Of a DNA stretch of 49,360 nucleotides, positions 46,224 to 49,360 are shown in pieces. Every line of letters starts with the position of its first letter. Positions within the stretch are counted from its first letter, which is position 1. The notes under the pieces were generated by a model, which saw only the letters and a list, made by a program, of their open reading frames with translations, had not been told where the DNA came from and made no database searches. The translations under genes were made by a program, and so were the position numbers. The DNA comes from an uncultured Spartobacteria bacterium (GTDB taxonomy: Bacteria; Verrucomicrobiota; Verrucomicrobiia; Chthoniobacterales; Chthoniobacteraceae), in NCBI GenBank assembly GCA_903933715.1, contig CAIZLD010000046.1:1-49360 (forward strand), written 5' to 3'.

Positions 46224-46358
46224 TTACTTTCTTAAATGGGCGCGCAGCGCATGCCGCGTGGCTCTTTCCCGGCAAAATCGAGCGTAAGATTTACGCAGGA
46301 TCTGCGAAATGGTGCGCTTCGGACGTTTGCTGATGGGGGTTTTCCCTGACTGACTCAT
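46224..46358 (-). CDS. Tiny basic protein B, paralogue of protein A
   Basis: This 44-residue ORF starts with ATG at 46358 and ends with TAA at 46224. It reads MSQSGKTPISKRP, then KRTISQILRKSY, a Cys at 29, and ATRHALRAHLRK. The conserved C-x6-H-x4-H is Cys29, His36, His41. About 35% of residues are Lys, Arg or His, and there is no membrane segment. It lies 53 bases after the purU stop and 83 bases before the Met-rich gene on the same strand. GAGG is 11 bases before the ATG; TTGACA at 46396-46391 could be a -35 box but no good -10 element follows at normal spacing. Function unknown. Confidence 0.65.
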   Translation of the reverse strand: MSQSGKTPISKRPKRTISQILRKSYARFCRERATRHALRAHLRK

Positions 46359-46410
46359 AATGGGGATAACCTCGACCCGCTAACGGTTCGTGTCAAATGC
46401 TGCCGTTTCC

Positions 46411-47265
46411 CTAATCCCGAAAGACAATCGAGCGATTGCCGTGGATGAGCACGCGATCTTCGACGTGATAACGGACCCCGCGCGCAAGGGCCATCCGTTC
46501 GCAATCGCGCCCGAGCCGAAGCATATCTTCGGGCGTGTGGAAGTGTTCCACCCGGACGACGTCCTGGTCGATGATCGGCCCCGCATCCAGATCCGCCGTG
46601 GCGTAATGGCAGGTCGCACCGATCAGTTTAACGCCACGTTCGTAGGCCCGCTTGTACGGGTTGGCTCCCGCGAACGACGGCAAAAACGAATGATGGATAT
46701 TAATGACCTTGCCGTGCCAGCGCTCGCAAAGGGTGGCCGGAAAAATCTGCATGTACCGGGCGAGCACCACCAAGTCTGCCTCCACTTCTCGGAAGAGGCA
46801 TTCCATTTTTTCAAAAGCGGAAGCTTTCGTCCCGGCGGTCACCGGAACAAACGCAAACGGGATCCCCTCCCGCTCCACGACCGAACGCAACTCTTCGTGA
46901 TTGGAAATGACGAGCGGAATCGCCATGGGCAGTTCCCCGGAACGCCAGCGCCACAGCAGGTCGGCCAAACAGTGATCGAGCTTGGAGACCATCAGGACCA
47001 CGCGCATTTTTTGCCTGGTTTCGCGGATGGTCCATTCCCCTTCCAAGTCCGACCCCAACGGGGTGAACGCCTTCCGCAAGGCGGCGGGATCGAGGGCGAG
47101 ACTCGCGGAATCAATGGCCAGCCGTGCAAAAAACCATTTGTTAAGGGGATCAGTGAACTGATTGACCTCCAGCAAATTGCCGCCGTGATAAGCCACAAAA
47201 CTGGTCAACCGGGCCAGCAGGCCGACCCGGTCGGGACAAGAAATTTTCAACAGCGTGAGAGCCAT
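46411..47265 (-). CDS. purU: Formyltetrahydrofolate deformylase PurU
   Basis: The 284-residue product hydrolyses 10-formyl-THF to THF and formate. The N-terminal ACT domain starts KISCPDRVGLLARLTSFVAYHGGNLLE in family style (key part CPDRVGLLA, about 10-18). The catalytic formyltransferase domain contains INIHHSFLPSFAGANPY near 205, with the His pair and the following Ser, and ATCHYATADLDAGPIIDQD near 235 with the catalytic Asp. Length equals E. coli PurU (280). PurU supplies formate and balances one-carbon pools; PurN is related but lacks the ACT domain. It is divergent from aroB and is followed on the same strand by the tiny basic protein B. Confidence 0.95.
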   Translation of the reverse strand: MALTLLKISCPDRVGLLARLTSFVAYHGGNLLEVNQFTDPLNKWFFARLAIDSASLALDPAALRKAFTPLGSDLEGEWTIRETRQKMRVVLMVSKLDHCLADLLWRWRSGELPMAIPLVISNHEELRSVVEREGIPFAFVPVTAGTKASAFEKMECLFREVEADLVVLARYMQIFPATLCERWHGKVINIHHSFLPSFAGANPYKRAYERGVKLIGATCHYATADLDAGPIIDQDVVRVEHFHTPEDMLRLGRDCERMALARGVRYHVEDRVLIHGNRSIVFRD

Positions 47266-47381
47266 GGTGGTTCATTGTTTAGCCTCGGAATGAACCGACG
47301 GCAAGCCTTCGCTCCCCGAAATGTCCGGTGGCCCTGCACTTTCGGCGTGAGATTTATCTGCGGTTATGTTCCGGTAGAGGG

Positions 47382-48479
47382 ATGAACTCGCAAATCCATT
47401 CCGTCCCCGTCCCGCTGGGTTCCCGCGCTTACAGCGTCCTCGTCGGCGCGGGTATCCTTCCCCAACTGGGCCGGTTGGCGAGCGAACTGGAAACACCGCT
47501 GGGGAAACGGTGTGCCGTAATCACCGACAGCAACGTCGCTCCGCTCTACAGCGAGACTGTCCTGGTCAGCTTGAGCGCGGCGGGTTATACCCCCACCCTC
47601 ATCCCCGTGCCTGCGGGCGAGGCTTCCAAGAATATGAAGGTGGCCGAGCAGGTTTGCGAGGAGATGATCGCCGCCGGGCTCGACCGCAGTTCGTGGGTGG
47701 TCGCCTTGGGCGGGGGAGTCGTCGGCGATCTCGCCGGATTCGTCGCCGCGATTTATTACCGGGGCATTCCGTTTGTTCAAATCCCCACCACGGTGATCTC
47801 GCAAGTCGATAGCGCCGTGGGCGGCAAAACCGGGGTGAACACGGCGCATGGCAAAAATCTTATCGGCGCGTTTCATCAACCCCGGCTCGTCCTGGCCGAT
47901 GTCGTCACGCTCCAAAGCCTGCCGCCACGGGAGTTCAACGAAGGATTTGGCGAGATCATCAAACACGCCGCCATCCGCGACCGCTCCCTTTTGGAGCCGC
48001 TTGCCACCCCCAATCTCCAGTTTGAACCGGCGACGCTCGCGCATGTGATCCGCCGCAATGTCGAGATCAAAGCCGCCATTGTCGCCGGGGACGAACACGA
48101 AACGCTTGGCCTTCGCGCACTGCTCAATTTCGGGCACACCATCGGCCACGGGATCGAAAACGCCGCCGGGTACGGGCGTTATCTGCACGGGGAAGCGGTT
48201 AGCCTGGGGCTGGTCGCGGCGGCCCGTCTCTCGGTCGCAAAAGCGGGGCTTGCACCGGAGGAATGCCAGCTTCTGCTCGATGCCCTGGCCCGGTTCGACC
48301 TCCCGATGCGGTTACCGGACGATATTTCCACCGAACGGCTGATGGCGGCGCTTCTGAAGGATAAGAAATTCGCGCAAGGGCAAGTCCGCTTCGTGCTTTG
48401 CCCTCGGCTGGGCGAGGCCTATCTGTCCAAAGAGGTCACGTTGGAAGAGATTAGCCAATCGGTTGAGGCTTTGCGGTAA
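47382..48479 (+). CDS. aroB: 3-dehydroquinate synthase
   Basis: The 365-residue enzyme converts DAHP to 3-dehydroquinate, the second shikimate step, using NAD and a divalent metal. The NAD-binding block LGGGVVGDLAGFVAAIYYRGI (about 108-128) is cited by its core GGGVVGDLAGF. QIPTTVISQVDSAVGGKTGVN follows, and metal ligands fall in the EIIKHAAI region (Glu near 190), LNFGHTIGHGIE and HGEAV. The ATG at 47382 gives the standard length; the upstream in-frame extension is not supported. The 3' end overlaps the convergent dxs gene by 29 bases. Confidence 0.96.
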   Translation: MNSQIHSVPVPLGSRAYSVLVGAGILPQLGRLASELETPLGKRCAVITDSNVAPLYSETVLVSLSAAGYTPTLIPVPAGEASKNMKVAEQVCEEMIAAGLDRSSWVVALGGGVVGDLAGFVAAIYYRGIPFVQIPTTVISQVDSAVGGKTGVNTAHGKNLIGAFHQPRLVLADVVTLQSLPPREFNEGFGEIIKHAAIRDRSLLEPLATPNLQFEPATLAHVIRRNVEIKAAIVAGDEHETLGLRALLNFGHTIGHGIENAAGYGRYLHGEAVSLGLVAAARLSVAKAGLAPEECQLLLDALARFDLPMRLPDDISTERLMAALLKDKKFAQGQVRFVLCPRLGEAYLSKEVTLEEISQSVEALR

Positions 48480-49360
48480 CATCGCTTTTTTGCAGCGCGC
48501 AAAGCACCTTTTCCACCAGCGCCTCCACGGTGAGCCCGTGCTTCTTGCGAAGGACGCCGACGCTGCCGTGTTCGATAAACTCGTCAGGCCAGCCGATGCG
48601 CACGACCGGGGTGGGTATCCCGGCTTCATTGAGATGCTCGATCACCGCGCTTCCAAAGCCGTTTGCGAGCACATGGTCCTCAAGCGTTGCGACGACGCGG
48701 ACCTTGCGGGCAAAGGTGTCGATCATTTCGGTGTCGAGCGGCTTGATCCAACGCGGATTGATGATGGCCACCGAAATCCCGAGCGCTTCGAGCCGGTTCG
48801 CGGCTTCCCGGGCCATTTCGAGCATGTTGCCCAATCCCAGGAGCGCCACTTGCGAGCCGTCCTGAATCAGTTCGGCCTTGCCGATCTCCAGCAAACACGG
48901 CTGCGCCTTGGGAGCGACTCCGGTGCCGGGACCACGCGGATAACGGATTGCCGTGGGGCCGTCGTAATGGAGCATTGTCCAAAGCATATCGACAAATTCG
49001 TCCTCATCCTTGGGCTGCATCTGGACGAGACCCGGGATCGACCGCAAAAAGCTGATATCGAAAAGTCCGTGATGGGTCGGGCCGTCATCGCCGCTTAAGC
49101 CGGCGCGGTCCATGCACAAGGCGACATTGAGTTTCTGAAGCGCGATATCGTGGACAATCATGTCGTAGGCGCGCTGCATGAAGGTCGAGTAGATCGCCAG
49201 GAACGGCCGGAATCCCTGGATGGCCAGTCCGCTGGCAAATAAGGCGGCGTGCTCCTCGGCGATTCCGACGTCGTAATATTTGTCGGGATGTTTATCGGCG
49301 AAATGGACCAGCCCGGTTCCCGTCGGCATGGCTCCGGTAATGGCGCAAACGGCGGGGTCG
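48451..49360 (-). CDS. dxs: 1-deoxy-D-xylulose-5-phosphate synthase (C-terminal part, cut by window end)
   Basis: About 302 codons of the C-terminal half are present; the reading frame stays open to the window edge at 49360, so the N-terminus lies outside. Visible are DPAVCAITGAMPTGTG at the edge, YYDVGIAEEHAALFASGLA, the pyrimidine-binding region FSTFMQRAYDMIVHD-type block (here YSTFMQRAYDMIVHD), DRAGLSGDDGPTHHG and the transketolase C-terminal domain ending near GWPDEFIEHGSV. DXS uses thiamine diphosphate to join pyruvate and glyceraldehyde 3-phosphate at the start of the MEP isoprenoid pathway. The C-terminal 30 bases overlap aroB tail to tail. Confidence 0.95.
   Translation of the reverse strand, partial: DPAVCAITGAMPTGTGLVHFADKHPDKYYDVGIAEEHAALFASGLAIQGFRPFLAIYSTFMQRAYDMIVHDIALQKLNVALCMDRAGLSGDDGPTHHGLFDISFLRSIPGLVQMQPKDEDEFVDMLWTMLHYDGPTAIRYPRGPGTGVAPKAQPCLLEIGKAELIQDGSQVALLGLGNMLEMAREAANRLEALGISVAIINPRWIKPLDTEMIDTFARKVRVVATLEDHVLANGFGSAVIEHLNEAGIPTPVVRIGWPDEFIEHGSVGVLRKKHGLTVEALVEKVLCALQKSDVTAKPQPIG

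Overview
The window looks like chromosomal core sequence from a Gram-negative member of the PVC group, most likely a Verrucomicrobiota bacterium. This is inference from gene content. It has lipid A genes (lpxB and lpxI, with a Gfo/Idh oxidoreductase between them), an AsmA/TamB-like envelope protein, a LolD-type ATPase, a FloA flotillin, RNase HIII, two tandem PilT ATPases and a complete mcsA-mcsB-clpC arginine-phosphorylation/proteolysis operon. The DNA is GC-rich with strong G/C third-position bias, so long antisense ORFs are common and were ignored. The spacers carry several families of short palindromic repeats. No prophage, transposase, CRISPR array or rRNA was seen.

Layout. 1-6.2 kb: tRNA-Leu(CAA), a proline-rich membrane-anchored protein and floA (minus strand), then an AsmA-like giant and a site-2-type protease with CBS domains (plus). 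6.2-7.1 kb: SOUL haem-binding-like protein and a GlsB-type small membrane protein. 7.3-13.2 kb: purine operon purS-purQ-purL-purF-purM. 13.6-16.9 kb: rnhC and mutY, divergent with start codons sharing one CATG, then a family 9 glycosyltransferase. 17.2-25.6 kb (minus): hemB, lpxB, Gfo/Idh, lpxI, class I fumarase and two pilT-like genes. 25.7-26.8 kb (minus): a three-gene membrane-stress cluster (DUF883-like, holin-like, small membrane protein). 27-33.4 kb (plus): trmL, lolD, ilvE, mcsA, mcsB, clpC. 33.5-40.7 kb (mostly minus): a YkgJ-like Cys-cluster protein, a small HMA-like protein (plus), lgt, an L,D-transpeptidase, ybaB, dnaX and mutS. 40.9-45.5 kb (plus): metY, metX, an RppH-like NUDIX hydrolase, a 44-residue lipoprotein and a PilC/GspF protein. 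45.5-47.3 kb (minus): purU followed by two tiny paralogous basic proteins on either side of a Met-rich periplasmic protein. 47.4-49.4 kb: aroB and the C-terminal half of dxs, convergent and overlapping.

How the genes work together. purS/Q/L/F/M cover PRPP amidation, the FGAR-to-FGAM step and AIR formation; purU may feed formate and folate balance. metX and metY form the direct-sulfhydrylation route to homocysteine. mcsA/mcsB/clpC would mark proteins with phosphoarginine and unfold them for ClpP. lpxI and lpxB act in consecutive lipid A steps. The two PilT-like ATPases and the PilC-like protein belong to a type IV pilus or related machine.

The least explained locus is at 45.57-46.36 kb. Two 42- and 44-residue basic proteins share a KRT[VI]SQILR block and a C-x6-H-x4-H pattern. 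They flank a secreted protein in which about one residue in six is methionine. Thirteen of the 19 residues identical between the pair are encoded by different synonymous codons, which argues for real, selected proteins. The second strand of interest is the repeat content: two composite loci built from tgaa/ttta-loop palindromes, two loci sharing GCGAAGT-type palindromes with CGCAAAG motifs, a foldback element between purF and purM, and an inverted array of ATGGGA units after clpC.
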